DNA from: Acidovorax sp. SUPP3334
GTDB lineage: Bacteria; Pseudomonadota; Gammaproteobacteria; Burkholderiales; Burkholderiaceae_C
DNA: 64,000 bases
NCBI RefSeq assembly: GCF_030159055.1
Contig: NZ_BQXQ01000008.1
Location: 1-64,000, forward strand
Direction: 5' to 3'
Below, in pieces: positions 40,801 through 49,232 of the stretch. Positions within the stretch are counted from its first letter, which is position 1, and each line of letters opens with the position of its first letter. Made by a program: the position numbers and the translations under genes. The notes below the pieces were generated by a model. The model had not been told where the DNA came from. It worked only from the letters and a program-made list of their open reading frames with translations, and made no database searches.

Positions 40801-41703
40801 ATGACCACTGCCACCCCTGCCACCGCCTCCGCTGCGGCGTCCACCGCGACGCCCTACGGCACGCTGCCGCCCGCCTCTCCCCTGCCCGAGCGCCGCCCCG
40901 TGAGCCTGCCGCGCCTGCAGCAGATGCGCGAGGCCGGCGAGAAGATCACCATGCTCACGGCCTACGACGCCACCTTCGCCGCCATGGCGGACGCCGCGGG
41001 CGTGGAGTGCATCCTGGTCGGCGATTCGCTGGGCATGGTCTGCCAGGGCCTGCCCAGCACCGTGGGCGTGTCGCTGGACACCATGGCCTACCACACGGCC
41101 AGCGTGGCGCGCGGCCTGCACCGCGTGCAGGGCACGGCGTGGCTCATCGCCGACCTGCCCTTCGGCACCTACGCAGAAAGCCGCGAACAGGCGCTGCGCA
41201 GCGCCTGCACGCTCATGCAGGCCGGCGCGCACATGGTCAAGCTGGAAGGCGGTGGCTGGACGGCGCCCACGGTGGAGTTCCTGGTGCAGCGCGGCGTGCC
41301 CGTGTGCGCCCACCTGGGCCTCACGCCGCAGACGGTGCATGCCCTGGGCGGCTACCGCGTGCAGGGCAAGGGCGACCTGGCCGCGCGCGCGCTGCGCCAG
41401 CAGGCGTCCGAGCTGCAGAACGCAGGTGCCGCCATGCTGGTGCTGGAGATGGTGCCGGCAGCCCTGGCGCGCGAACTCACGGCCGAGCTGGCCCACTGCC
41501 ACACCATCGGCATCGGGGCGGGCAGCGGCACTGCCGGCCAGGTGCTGGTGCTGCACGACATGCTGGGCATCCACCTGGCCAAAATGCCGCGCTTCGTGCA
41601 CGACTTCATGCAGGAAGCCGGCAGCGTGCGAGGCGCGATGCAGGCCTATGTGCAGGCCGTCAAGGCCGGGCGCTTTCCCGACGACGCGCTGCACGCCTGG
41701 TAG
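40801..41703 (+). CDS. panB: 3-Methyl-2-oxobutanoate hydroxymethyltransferase (ketopantoate hydroxymethyltransferase)
   Basis: A 300-residue decameric enzyme forming ketopantoate from 2-oxoisovalerate. Motifs: [62 protein letters not shown] and [21 protein letters not shown]. The N-terminal ~30 residues (Ala/Thr/Pro-rich) are longer than usual, but the frame and ATG at 40801 are clean. No strong ribosome-binding site is seen. Confidence 0.95.
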   Translation: MTTATPATASAAASTATPYGTLPPASPLPERRPVSLPRLQQMREAGEKITMLTAYDATFAAMADAAGVECILVGDSLGMVCQGLPSTVGVSLDTMAYHTASVARGLHRVQGTAWLIADLPFGTYAESREQALRSACTLMQAGAHMVKLEGGGWTAPTVEFLVQRGVPVCAHLGLTPQTVHALGGYRVQGKGDLAARALRQQASELQNAGAAMLVLEMVPAALARELTAELAHCHTIGIGAGSGTAGQVLVLHDMLGIHLAKMPRFVHDFMQEAGSVRGAMQAYVQAVKAGRFPDDALHAW

Positions 41704-41714
41704 GGCGCGCTCTC

Positions 41715-41769
41715 CCCGCGCTCATCCCGCGCTAATCCCGCGCTCATCCCGCTCTCATCCCGCTTCCTT
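41715..41769. repeat. 11-base tandem repeat between panB and panC
   Basis: Four units of CCCGCGCTCAT (41715-41758; the second has A for C, the fourth T for G), and a fifth degenerate unit to 41769. It sits 12 bases after the panB stop, within the panB-panC gap. Slippage could change the spacing to panC. It is not long enough or spaced like a CRISPR array. Confidence 0.85.
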
Positions 41770-41833
41770 CCTCAACGGCCGGCCCTGCGGCTTCATGGCG
41801 GCCCGGCGGCTGCCCTCTTCTGATCGGAACACC

Positions 41834-42691
41834 ATGCTCATCGCACACACGCTGGCCGACCTGCGGCAGGCTCTGGCAGGCCGGGGCCGCCCCGCCTTCG
41901 TGCCCACCATGGGCAACCTGCACGCCGGCCATATTTCGCTGGTGGAACAGGCCCGGCCACTGGGCGACGTGACGGTGGCCAGCATCTTCGTGAACCGCCT
42001 GCAGTTCCTGCCCCACGAAGACTTCGACAGCTATCCCCGCACGTGGGAGGCCGACTGCGCCCAACTGCGCGAGGCCGGCTGCGACGTGCTGTTCGCCCCG
42101 CGCGAGGCCGATCTGTACCCCGAGCCGCAGACCTTCAAGGTGCACCCCGATCCGGCGCTGGCCGACATCCTGGAAGGGCACTTTCGCCCCGGGTTCTTCG
42201 TCGGCGTCTGCACGGTGGTGATGAAGCTCTTCGCCTGCGTGCTCGGCGCGAGCGGCGGCACGGCCGTGTTCGGCAAGAAGGACTACCAGCAGCTCATGGT
42301 GATCCGGCAGATGGTGCGGCAGTTCGCCCTGCCGATCGACGTGGTGGCTGGCGAAACCCGCCGCGCCGAGGACGGCCTGGCGCTCAGTTCGCGCAACGGC
42401 TATCTCGGTACGCAAGAGCGCTCGCGCGCCCGGCAGCTGGCGCAGGCGCTCCAAGCGCTGGCGGACGCCGCCTTGGCGGTCCAACCCGGCCAAGGCGGCC
42501 TGGGCGCACTGGAGCAGCAGGCCATTGAGGCGCTGCGCAGCCAAGGCTGGCAGCCGGACTACCTCACCGTGCGCCGCCGCAGCGATCTGCAGCCGCCATC
42601 GGGCGACGGCTCACTGCGTGGCGGCACATGGGTGGCGCTCGGCGCCGCACGGCTGGGCAGCACCCGGCTGATCGACAACCTGGAGTTTTGA
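41834..42691 (+). CDS. panC: Pantothenate synthetase
   Basis: A 285-residue ligase joining pantoate and beta-alanine (from PanD). PTMGNLHAGHISLVEQARPLG has the HxGH-type nucleotide site, SIFVNRLQFLPHEDFDSYPRT the pantoate site, FGKKDYQQLMVIRQMV the KMSKS-like region and SSRNGYL the conserved end of the active site. The expected FVNPxQF has R-L in place of P-x (FVNRLQF), a minor variant. Same strand as panB, 130 bases apart across the tandem repeat. Confidence 0.95.
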   Translation: MLIAHTLADLRQALAGRGRPAFVPTMGNLHAGHISLVEQARPLGDVTVASIFVNRLQFLPHEDFDSYPRTWEADCAQLREAGCDVLFAPREADLYPEPQTFKVHPDPALADILEGHFRPGFFVGVCTVVMKLFACVLGASGGTAVFGKKDYQQLMVIRQMVRQFALPIDVVAGETRRAEDGLALSSRNGYLGTQERSRARQLAQALQALADAALAVQPGQGGLGALEQQAIEALRSQGWQPDYLTVRRRSDLQPPSGDGSLRGGTWVALGAARLGSTRLIDNLEF

Positions 42692-42878
42692 AACCCGGGC
42701 TGCTGGACCGAGTTTTCCGAGCCATCGCCCAGTGCAAGGGAGCCGTCTGGCGCCTTGCGCTCTCCTGCATGGCCGGTAGGCTCGGGACTACGCTGGCAGG
42801 TGCCCACGCCGCACCGCAAGGGCCAGGGTGGGCCCTTAAGGTTGATTCATCGATCAACCACTTTTCAGGAGAAATTCC

Positions 42879-42953
42879 ATGCCCGTCATCCTCTGGCTCC
42901 TCGGCGTCCCACTGTCCCTCGTTCTGCTGCTGATGCTGTTCGGCGTGCTCTGA
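42879..42953 (+). CDS. 24-residue hydrophobic small protein
   Basis: An ATG with AGGAG eight bases upstream opens a frame reading MPVILWLLGVPLSLVLLLML then FGVL and TGA. It is one membrane-spanning helix, with no other features. Tiny single-helix proteins of this look are widespread in Proteobacteria, but I cannot name a family. The good ribosome-binding site and the clear hydrophobic design are the only support. A stem-loop follows its stop. Confidence 0.5.
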   Translation: MPVILWLLGVPLSLVLLLMLFGVL

Positions 42954-42977
42954 GCACCCCGGTATGTTGTGGGCTCA

Positions 42978-43043
42978 AGAGGCCCGGTGACTGAGCTTTA
43001 GGGGCCTGACTCAAGGCCGCGAGAGCTCAGCCACCGGGCCTCT
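42978..43043. terminator. 20-base inverted repeat spanning the gpsA 3' end
   Basis: Arms 42978-42997 and 43024-43043 are complementary over 20 bases with one mismatch, around a 26-base loop containing GGCC-N8-GGCC. The right arm is the coding end of gpsA (GRGPVAELS), so the left arm looks like an inverted copy of the gene's last codons. It lies between convergent units (the small protein and gpsA) and could terminate both. No T-run is present. Confidence 0.6.
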
Positions 43044-44027
43044 GCCCATGAGCATCGTCAACGCATCGTGCGGCGTTCTTCGGCCGTCGAGCAACGCGAC
43101 CACCGCTTCGGTGATCGGCATGTCCACCTGCAGGTGGCGTGCCCGCGCCAGCACCGTTCTGGCGCTGTACACGCCCTCCGCCACATGGCCCAGTGAATCC
43201 ACGGCCTGCGCGAGCGTCAGCCCTTGCGCCAGCGCCTGGCCCACGCGCCGGTTGCGTGACAAGTCTCCGGTGGCGGTCAAGACCAGATCGCCCAGGCCGG
43301 ACAACCCCATGAACGTATCGGCTCTTGCGCCCAGTGCGAGCCCCAGCCGGGTCATCTCGGCCAGGCCGCGCGTGATGAGGGCGGCTCGGGCATTCAGGCC
43401 CAGATCGAGCCCGTCGCACAGCCCCGTGGCGATGGCCAGCACGTTCTTCACGGCACCTCCCACCTCCACACCGACGATGTCGTCATTGGCATACACGCGC
43501 AGCGTGGGGCCATGGAATGCGTCCACCAGCAAGTCGCGCACCGCCGCATGGGGACTCGCCGCCACCAGGGCCGTGGGCTGGCCGCGCGCGGCCTCCTGGG
43601 CGAAGCTGGGGCCGCTCAAAACGCCGCTGCGCAGGCGCGGCGCGGCCTGCGCGCAGACTTCATGCCCCATCAAACCGACGGCGCTGCCGCCGGGTGGCGC
43701 GGCCTCGAAGCCCTTGCACAGCCAGGCGACCGGCACATCGAGGGCGCTCAGCGTGTGGAGCATGCCCCGCAAGGCGGACATGGGCGTTGCGACGATGGCC
43801 AGGTCCGCGCCCAATGCGAGCGCCAACGGGTCACCCGCGCTCAGCGCCAGGGAAGAAGGGAATTCGATGTCCGGGAGGTACCGAGCGTTCTGCCGGGCCG
43901 CCTGCATGCCGGCGATCTGATGGGCATCGCGCGCCCACAGCGTCACGGCATGCGCTGCCGGGTGTGCCGCGGCGCTGATGGCCATGGCGGTTCCCCAGGC
44001 ACCAGCCCCCAAAACAACAATGTTCAT
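43011..44027 (-). CDS. gpsA: Glycerol-3-phosphate dehydrogenase (NAD(P)+)
   Basis: A 338-residue enzyme supplying glycerol-3-phosphate for phospholipids. [20 protein letters not shown] is the Rossmann start with GxGxx[51 protein letters not shown] and [18 protein letters not shown] are family landmarks, including the catalytic lysine in AVKN. Last gene of the rhodanese-grxC-secB-gpsA set, which is the common Burkholderiales order. Confidence 0.96.
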   Translation of the reverse strand: MNIVVLGAGAWGTAMAISAAAHPAAHAVTLWARDAHQIAGMQAARQNARYLPDIEFPSSLALSAGDPLALALGADLAIVATPMSALRGMLHTLSALDVPVAWLCKGFEAAPPGGSAVGLMGHEVCAQAAPRLRSGVLSGPSFAQEAARGQPTALVAASPHAAVRDLLVDAFHGPTLRVYANDDIVGVEVGGAVKNVLAIATGLCDGLDLGLNARAALITRGLAEMTRLGLALGARADTFMGLSGLGDLVLTATGDLSRNRRVGQALAQGLTLAQAVDSLGHVAEGVYSARTVLARARHLQVDMPITEAVVALLDGRRTPHDALTMLMGRGPVAELSRP

Positions 44028-44094
44028 TCGTGCGTGCGTGCCTGGGCTTGCGCACGAAAGGCCGAGCGGGCCTCCCTGCGCAATGCGCAGCTGA

Positions 44095-44556
44095 TTACTG
44101 CGTGATGATGGGCGACGGTGCGGCCGAGGCCACCTGGGCTTGCTGCTGCTCGTACATGGCCTGGAAGTTGATTTCGGCCAGGTGCACCGGGGGGAAACCG
44201 GCGCGCGTGATCATGTCGGCCACGTTGCCGCGCAGGTAGGGATACACGATCTGCGGGCAGGCGATGCCCATGATCGGGCCCATCTGGTCTTCAGGAATGT
44301 TGCGGATTTCGAAGATGCCGGCTTGCTTGGCTTCGACCAGGAACACGGTCTTGTCCTTGATCTTGGTCTGCACCGTGGCGGTCACGGCCACTTCGAAGAT
44401 ACCGTCGGCCACGGGCGTGGCTTCCACACCCAGTTGGATGTCCACGCTGGGCTGCTCTTGCTCGAGCAGGATGGCGGGCGAATTGGGCTGCTCCAGGGAC
44501 AAGTCCTTCAGATACACGCGCTGGATCTGGAACACGGGATTTTCTTCGGTAGCCAT
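44095..44556 (-). CDS. secB: Protein-export chaperone SecB
   Basis: A 153-residue tetrameric chaperone that keeps preproteins unfolded and hands them to Sec[20 protein letters not shown] is the N-terminal signature and [32 protein letters not shown] (the conserved C-terminal half) is unmistakable. Length is normal. Confidence 0.96.
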   Translation of the reverse strand: MATEENPVFQIQRVYLKDLSLEQPNSPAILLEQEQPSVDIQLGVEATPVADGIFEVAVTATVQTKIKDKTVFLVEAKQAGIFEIRNIPEDQMGPIMGIACPQIVYPYLRGNVADMITRAGFPPVHLAEINFQAMYEQQQAQVASAAPSPIITQ

Positions 44557-44674
44557 GGTGTCGGTCTTTCAGTCAGAACACTATTCGACAAAACAAAGCC
44601 CGCTGGGGAAACGCTCCCGCAGCGGGCACTTGGGGCTGCATTATGCAGCGGCGCAGCGGCTGGAAAGCCGCCTC

Positions 44675-44947
44675 TCAGGCATCGGCCGCCGTACCGCCCA
44701 GCAGCGGCATCAAGCCGCCACGGCCGTCGAGCGCGACCAGGTCATCGTGCCCGCCGACGTGCGTTTCGCCGATGAAGATCTGGGGCACCGTGCGGCGCCC
44801 GGTGGTTTCCATCATGTGCGTGCGGGCCACGGGATCGAGATCCACGCGGATTTCCTCGATCTGCTCGACGCCTTTCGACTTGAGAATCTGCTTGGCCCGA
44901 ATGCAATAGGGACAGACGGCGGTGGTGTACATCTTCACGGCTTGCAT
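44675..44947 (-). CDS. grxC: Glutaredoxin 3
   Basis: A 90-residue glutaredoxin with active site TTAVCPYCIRAKQIL (CPYC) and the glutathione-binding RRTVPQIFIGETHVGGHDDL. Reduces protein disulfides with glutathione. The tail is a few residues longer than usual. Between rhodanese and secB in a conserved operon. Confidence 0.95.
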   Translation of the reverse strand: MQAVKMYTTAVCPYCIRAKQILKSKGVEQIEEIRVDLDPVARTHMMETTGRRTVPQIFIGETHVGGHDDLVALDGRGGLMPLLGGTAADA

Positions 44948-44999
44948 GGGACGGCCTTTCTGCTCAAAAAATTAGCGATACATCGCACATTGCGGCCAA

Positions 45000-45407
45000 T
45001 CAGGCCTTTTCAACCGGCATGCTGGCGTCTTTCCATGCCTTCAGGCCACCCGCCAGGGCTTGCGCATTGTCGTAGCCGAGCTTTTTGGCGATGCCGACGG
45101 CGCGCTGGGCCCGCGGGCCCTTGGCGCACACCAGCACGAGCGGCAGGGCCTTGTTCTTGACCACCTGCGGCAGGCGCTCTTTCAGCTGGCCCAGGGGAAT
45201 GTTCTTCGCGCCGCCGACATGGCCGGCCGCAAATTCCTCGGGCTCGCACACGTCGATGACGACGCCTTTTTCACGGTTGATGAGTTGCACGGCGCGCGCC
45301 GCCGTCAACGATCCGCCCGTCGCATCCTTCAGGAGCGGCACCAAGAGCATGCCGCCGGAGGCCAGCGCGATGAAGACCAGATACCAATTGTCGATGATGA
45401 ATTTCAC
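45000..45407 (-). CDS. Membrane-anchored rhodanese-domain protein
   Basis: A 135-residue protein starting at GTG 45407 after an AGGAC. One N-terminal membrane helix (WYLVFIALASGGMLLVPLL) is followed by a single rhodanese domain (~35-130) with GVVIDVCEPEEFAAGHVGGAKNIPL. The catalytic cysteine is in LVCAKGPRAQRA. Probably a sulfurtransferase or persulfide carrier facing the cytoplasm. First gene of the secB operon and divergent from gpmA. Confidence 0.88.
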   Translation of the reverse strand: MKFIIDNWYLVFIALASGGMLLVPLLKDATGGSLTAARAVQLINREKGVVIDVCEPEEFAAGHVGGAKNIPLGQLKERLPQVVKNKALPLVLVCAKGPRAQRAVGIAKKLGYDNAQALAGGLKAWKDASMPVEKA

Positions 45408-45478
45408 GTCAGTCCTAGGGTTGGCAAACCGCACGATTTTAGAATGCTGGATTTTGACCCGCCTGCTCTAGGGAAACC

Positions 45479-46222
45479 ATGCACCAACTCGTCCTCATCC
45501 GCCACGGCGAATCCACCTGGAATCTTGAGAACCGCTTCACCGGCTGGACCGACGTCGACCTCACGCCGACCGGCGTGGAGCAGGCCAAGAACGCAGGCCG
45601 CCTTTTGAAGGCGGAAGGCTATGAATTCGACCTGGCCTACACCAGCGTGCTCAAACGCGCCACGCGCACGCTGTGGCATGCGCTCGACGAAATGGACCGC
45701 ACCTGGCTGCCGGTACAGCACAGCTGGCGCCTCAACGAGCGCCACTACGGCGCGCTGCAGGGGCTGAACAAGGCGGACATGGCCAAGCAATATGGCGATG
45801 CACAGGTGCTGGTGTGGCGACGCAGCTACGACACCCCACCGCCGGCCCTGGAAGCCACCGACCCCCGCAGCGAACGCGGCGATATCCGCTACGCCAGCCT
45901 TGCGCCCGAACAGATTCCACTCACGGAGTGCCTCAAGGACACAGTGGAGCGCGTGCTGCCGTTCTGGAACGAATCCATGGCGCCAGCGATCCGGTCGGGC
46001 AAGCGCATCGTCGTGGCCGCGCACGGCAACTCCATCCGCGCACTGGTCAAATACCTCGACGGAATTTCGAACGACGACATCGTCGGCCTGAACATTCCGA
46101 ATGGCATTCCGCTGGTCTATGAGCTCGATGCCGACCTGAAGCCCCTGCGGCATTACTACCTGGGCGATGCCGAAGCGGCCGCCAAGGCAGCGGCTGCGGT
46201 GGCGTCCCAAGGCAAGGCGTAA
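45479..46222 (+). CDS. gpmA: 2,3-Bisphosphoglycerate-dependent phosphoglycerate mutase
   Basis: A 247-residue glycolytic enzyme. [19 protein letters not shown] carries the phospho-histidine and [19 protein letters not shown] the substrate arginines; [19 protein letters not shown] has the second histidine. Residues and length are as expected. A short Ala/Lys-rich tail ([17 protein letters not shown]) is the only oddity. Confidence 0.96.
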   Translation: MHQLVLIRHGESTWNLENRFTGWTDVDLTPTGVEQAKNAGRLLKAEGYEFDLAYTSVLKRATRTLWHALDEMDRTWLPVQHSWRLNERHYGALQGLNKADMAKQYGDAQVLVWRRSYDTPPPALEATDPRSERGDIRYASLAPEQIPLTECLKDTVERVLPFWNESMAPAIRSGKRIVVAAHGNSIRALVKYLDGISNDDIVGLNIPNGIPLVYELDADLKPLRHYYLGDAEAAAKAAAAVASQGKA

Positions 46223-46328
46223 AGCGCATGTAAAGGCGGTCCGTGCCACGCAAAAGTCGCTTCCATCGCGGAACTGCAATGGGGGCAATCTTTCCAAGGT
46301 GTATATTGAAGCGGCAAAGGTGTTTTTA

Positions 46329-47765
46329 ATGGGCCACAAACTGAAAATCGCAGGTTGGGTGTCGATCGGCGTCGTTGCCGGGGCACTGACCACCGTCTCT
46401 CTGCAGACGGTGGCGCGCGGAGCGATGACGCCGCTGCCGCTTGAGGAAATCCAGCAGTTGTCTGCCGTCTTCGGACTGGTCAAGACCGACTACGTTGAGC
46501 CGGTCGATGACAAAAAGCTCATCACCGACGCGATCTCGGGCATGGTGTCCAGCCTGGACCCGCATTCCCAGTATTTCGACAAGAAGTCGTTCAAGGAATT
46601 CCGCGAAGGAACCTCCGGCCGCTTCGTCGGAGTCGGGATCGAGATCACGCAGGAAGACGGACTGATCAAGGTCGTCTCGCCCATCGAGGGCTCTCCTGCC
46701 TTCCGTGCGGGCCTGAAGACGAACGACCTCATCACCAAGATCGACGACACCGCCGTCAAGGGCCTCGCGCTGAACGACGCCGTCAAGCGCATGCGCGGCG
46801 AGCCGAGCACCCAGGTGACGTTGACCATCTTCCGCAAGGACGAAAGCCGGACCTTTCCGGTGACGATCACGCGCGAAGAAATCAAGACGCAGTCCGTCAA
46901 GGGCAAGGTCATCGAGCCTGGCTACGGCTGGATTCGCCTGTCGCAGTTCCAGGAACGCACGGTGGACGACTTCGTGCGCAAGATCGAAGAGGTCTATCGC
47001 CAGGAACCCAATCTGAAGGGGCTGGTGCTCGACCTGCGCAACGATCCGGGTGGACTGCTCGATGCCGCGGTGGCTGTGTCGGCAGCGTTCCTCCCAGAGA
47101 ACGTGACCGTGGTGACGACCGACGGACAACTCGCGGAAAGCAAGGCCACGTTCAAGGCGGCGCCGGAGTTCTACCAACGCCGCGGCAACGGAGATCCCCT
47201 CAAGCGGCTGCCCGCATCGCTCAAGAGCGTTCCGCTGGTGGTGCTGGTCAACGAAGGCTCCGCCTCTGCCAGCGAAATCGTGGCCGGCGCCCTGCAAGAC
47301 CACAAGCGCGCCACCATCATGGGAAGCCAGACGTTCGGAAAGGGCTCCGTGCAGACGGTGCGTCCTTTGGGCCCAGACACCGGCATCAAGCTGACCACGG
47401 CACGCTACTACACCCCGAGCGGCAAATCCATTCAGGCCAAGGGCATCGTGCCCGACGTCATGGTGGACGAAAGCGCCGAGGGCGATGTCTATGCATCCTT
47501 GCGCATGCGAGAAGCCGATCTGGAAAAGCATCTGACCAGCGGCCAGGGCGAAGAGAAGAAGGACGAAGCCCGCGAAAAAGCCCGCGAAGAAGCACGCAAG
47601 CGCCTTGAGGAAGAAGCCAAGAAGCCGGTCGCCGACCGCAAGATGCCCGAGTTCGGCTCGGACAAAGACTTCCAGTTGGCACAGGCGCTCAACCAGTTGA
47701 AGGGCCAGGCCGTACTGGTCAGCAAGACGCAGACGGAACGCAAGGAAGAGAAGAAGGAAAACTGA
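46329..47765 (+). CDS. ctpA: S41-family carboxy-terminal processing protease (CtpA type)
   Basis: A 478-residue periplasmic serine protease. Residues ~5-32 are a signal anchor (IAGWVSIGVVAGALTTVSLQTVARG). A PDZ domain spans ~95-170 (GVGIEITQEDGLIKVVSPIEGSPAFRAGLKTNDLI). The catalytic serine is in NEGSASASEIVAGAL and the catalytic lysine in SQTFGKGSVQTV. Residues ~400-445 are a Glu/Lys/Arg-rich coil (EKKDEAREKAREEARKRLEE). The ATG at 46329 has AAAGG eight bases upstream, and a TATATT further upstream may be a -10. It is separated from gpmA by 106 bases and closed by a strong terminator. Confidence 0.92.
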   Translation: MGHKLKIAGWVSIGVVAGALTTVSLQTVARGAMTPLPLEEIQQLSAVFGLVKTDYVEPVDDKKLITDAISGMVSSLDPHSQYFDKKSFKEFREGTSGRFVGVGIEITQEDGLIKVVSPIEGSPAFRAGLKTNDLITKIDDTAVKGLALNDAVKRMRGEPSTQVTLTIFRKDESRTFPVTITREEIKTQSVKGKVIEPGYGWIRLSQFQERTVDDFVRKIEEVYRQEPNLKGLVLDLRNDPGGLLDAAVAVSAAFLPENVTVVTTDGQLAESKATFKAAPEFYQRRGNGDPLKRLPASLKSVPLVVLVNEGSASASEIVAGALQDHKRATIMGSQTFGKGSVQTVRPLGPDTGIKLTTARYYTPSGKSIQAKGIVPDVMVDESAEGDVYASLRMREADLEKHLTSGQGEEKKDEAREKAREEARKRLEEEAKKPVADRKMPEFGSDKDFQLAQALNQLKGQAVLVSKTQTERKEEKKEN

Positions 47766-47795
47766 GGTTTTCCAAGGCTTCCACCGCTCACCGAT

Positions 47796-47827
47796 GGCCG
47801 GGCTCCTTACGGGCGCCCGGCCTTTTT
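47796..47827 (+). terminator. Intrinsic terminator after ctpA
   Basis: GGCCGGGC (47796-47803) pairs with GCCCGGCC (47815-47822), followed directly by TTTTT. The T-run ends one base before an ATG (47829) that would be an upstream start of the next gene, which argues for the later ATG at 47859. Confidence 0.88.
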
Positions 47828-47858
47828 CATGGCCCAGGGCTCATCTCTTTCGCTGCCG

Positions 47859-48614
47859 ATGACCGACGATCAGCTACTCCGCTATTCCCGCCACATCATG
47901 CTCGACGACATCGGGATCGAGGGGCAGGAACGCATCCTCAACGCCCATGTGCTCGTGATCGGTGCCGGCGGGTTGGGCTCACCAGCCGCCTTGTTCCTGG
48001 CCTCAGCGGGCGTGGGCCGCATCACCCTGGTGGACGACGATGCGGTGGACCTGACCAATCTTCAGCGCCAGATCGCCCACACCAGCGCGCGCGTGGGCGA
48101 GTCGAAAGTGCGCTCCGCCGCACAGGCGTTGAAAGCGCTCAATCCGGAAGTCCGAATCGAGGCGGTACAGGCCCGCGCCGATTCGCAATGGCTGAACGAA
48201 CGGGTGCCCCAAGCCACCGTCGTGCTGGACTGCAGCGACAACTATGCAACTCGCCAAGCCGTGAATGCGGCGTGTGTGAACCACCGCATTCCGTTGGTCA
48301 TCGGAGCAGCCATTCGGTTCGATGGGCAGATCACCGTGGTGGACCCTCGCAACGCACAGGCACCCTGCTATGCCTGCATCTTCCCACCCGATGCGGCGTT
48401 CGAAGAAACCCAATGCTCGACACTGGGCGTCTTTGCCCCGATGGTGGGAATCATGGGTTCCATGCAGGCAGCGGAAGCATTGAAGCTCATCGTCGGATGC
48501 GGTGAATCGCTCGCAGGACGGTTGCTGATGCTCGATGGGCGTTCCATGGAGTGGACTGCTTTGAAAATCCCACGCCAGGAGCATTGCTCCGTGTGCCGCC
48601 ATGCCAGACCGTAG
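47859..48614 (+). CDS. moeB: MoeB/ThiF-family E1-like adenylyltransferase
   Basis: A 251-residue enzyme that adenylates the C-terminal glycine of a ubiquitin-like sulfur carrier (MoaD or ThiS). DQLLRYSRHIMLDDIGIEGQERI is the start signature. HVLVIGAGGLGSPAALFLASAGVG is the nucleotide-binding loop; DLTNLQRQIAH and LDCSDNYATRQAVNAACV follow. Zinc cysteines are CYACIFP and CSVCRH. TQCSTLGVFAPMVGIMGSMQA contains the catalytic cysteine region. I used MTDDQL at 47859; the ATG at 47829 abuts the preceding terminator. MoeB versus ThiF cannot be told apart with certainty. Confidence 0.85.
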   Translation: MTDDQLLRYSRHIMLDDIGIEGQERILNAHVLVIGAGGLGSPAALFLASAGVGRITLVDDDAVDLTNLQRQIAHTSARVGESKVRSAAQALKALNPEVRIEAVQARADSQWLNERVPQATVVLDCSDNYATRQAVNAACVNHRIPLVIGAAIRFDGQITVVDPRNAQAPCYACIFPPDAAFEETQCSTLGVFAPMVGIMGSMQAAEALKLIVGCGESLAGRLLMLDGRSMEWTALKIPRQEHCSVCRHARP

Positions 48615-48730
48615 GAAGAATCCTACCGGCTCAGCATGTTGCTACTGGCAGAATGACACACTGGTTCCCCATAAAGTGAAGCTGTGATCACCTCCCCCTT
48701 CTGCCGCCGTGATCCGGACTGGACCCCACA

Positions 48731-49138
48731 GTGAAACTGCGTACCTATATTGTTGAAGACAACGCCACCATCCGCGAAAACCTGATCGGCACGCTAGAGG
48801 AACTGGCAGAGGTGGAGGCCGTAGGCATTGCGGAAACCGAAGATGAAGGCAAAGAGTGGCTTGCCAACAATTCAGGCCAGTGGGACTTGGCCATCGTCGA
48901 TCTGTTCCTGCGCCAGGGAAGTGGCCTGGGTGTTTTAGCTGCCTGCCGCAACCGGACTGCCGGCCAGAAAATGGTGGTGCTCAGCAACTATGCGACGCCT
49001 GACGTCCGCATGCGGTGCGCGCAGCTTGGTGTTGACGCCGTATTCGACAAGTCCAATGAAATCGACGCACTGGTGGAGTACTGCGTGGAGCACAGCACCA
49101 CCCGCCGCCAGACCACTACAAAGTCCGCCACAGGTTAG
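48731..49138 (+). CDS. Stand-alone receiver-domain response regulator
   Basis: A 135-residue single receiver domain starting at GTG 48731. IVEDNATIRENL has the acidic pair, AIVDLFLRQGSGLGVL the phospho-accepting aspartate, VVLSNYATPDVRMRC the conserved Ser and FDKSNEIDALVEYC the lysine. No output domain follows; the end is a basic/Thr-rich tail. It converges on the NarL-type regulator with a shared terminator in between. It could be a phosphate sink or accessory regulator for the kinase at 50006. That partnership is only positional. Confidence 0.83.
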   Translation: MKLRTYIVEDNATIRENLIGTLEELAEVEAVGIAETEDEGKEWLANNSGQWDLAIVDLFLRQGSGLGVLAACRNRTAGQKMVVLSNYATPDVRMRCAQLGVDAVFDKSNEIDALVEYCVEHSTTRRQTTTKSATG

Positions 49139-49187
49139 GAAGCCACTGGCGTGGCAAATGGCGGGGGACGGCGCCGAACACGCTCGC

Positions 49188-49219
49188 AAAAAAGGCCACC
49201 GGATTCGGTGGCCTTTTGC
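49188..49219. terminator. Bidirectional terminator between convergent regulators
   Basis: AAAAGGCCACCG (49190-49201) pairs with CGGTGGCCTTTT (49206-49217) around the four-base loop GATT. A-rich on the left and T-rich on the right, so it works on both strands for the genes ending at 49138 and 49233. Confidence 0.9.
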
Positions 49220-49232
49220 ATTGAGCGCCGCT

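Noticed and set aside
41715-41769. Possible CRISPR array
   Set aside because: Units are 11 bases and directly tandem with no spacers; no cas genes are nearby.
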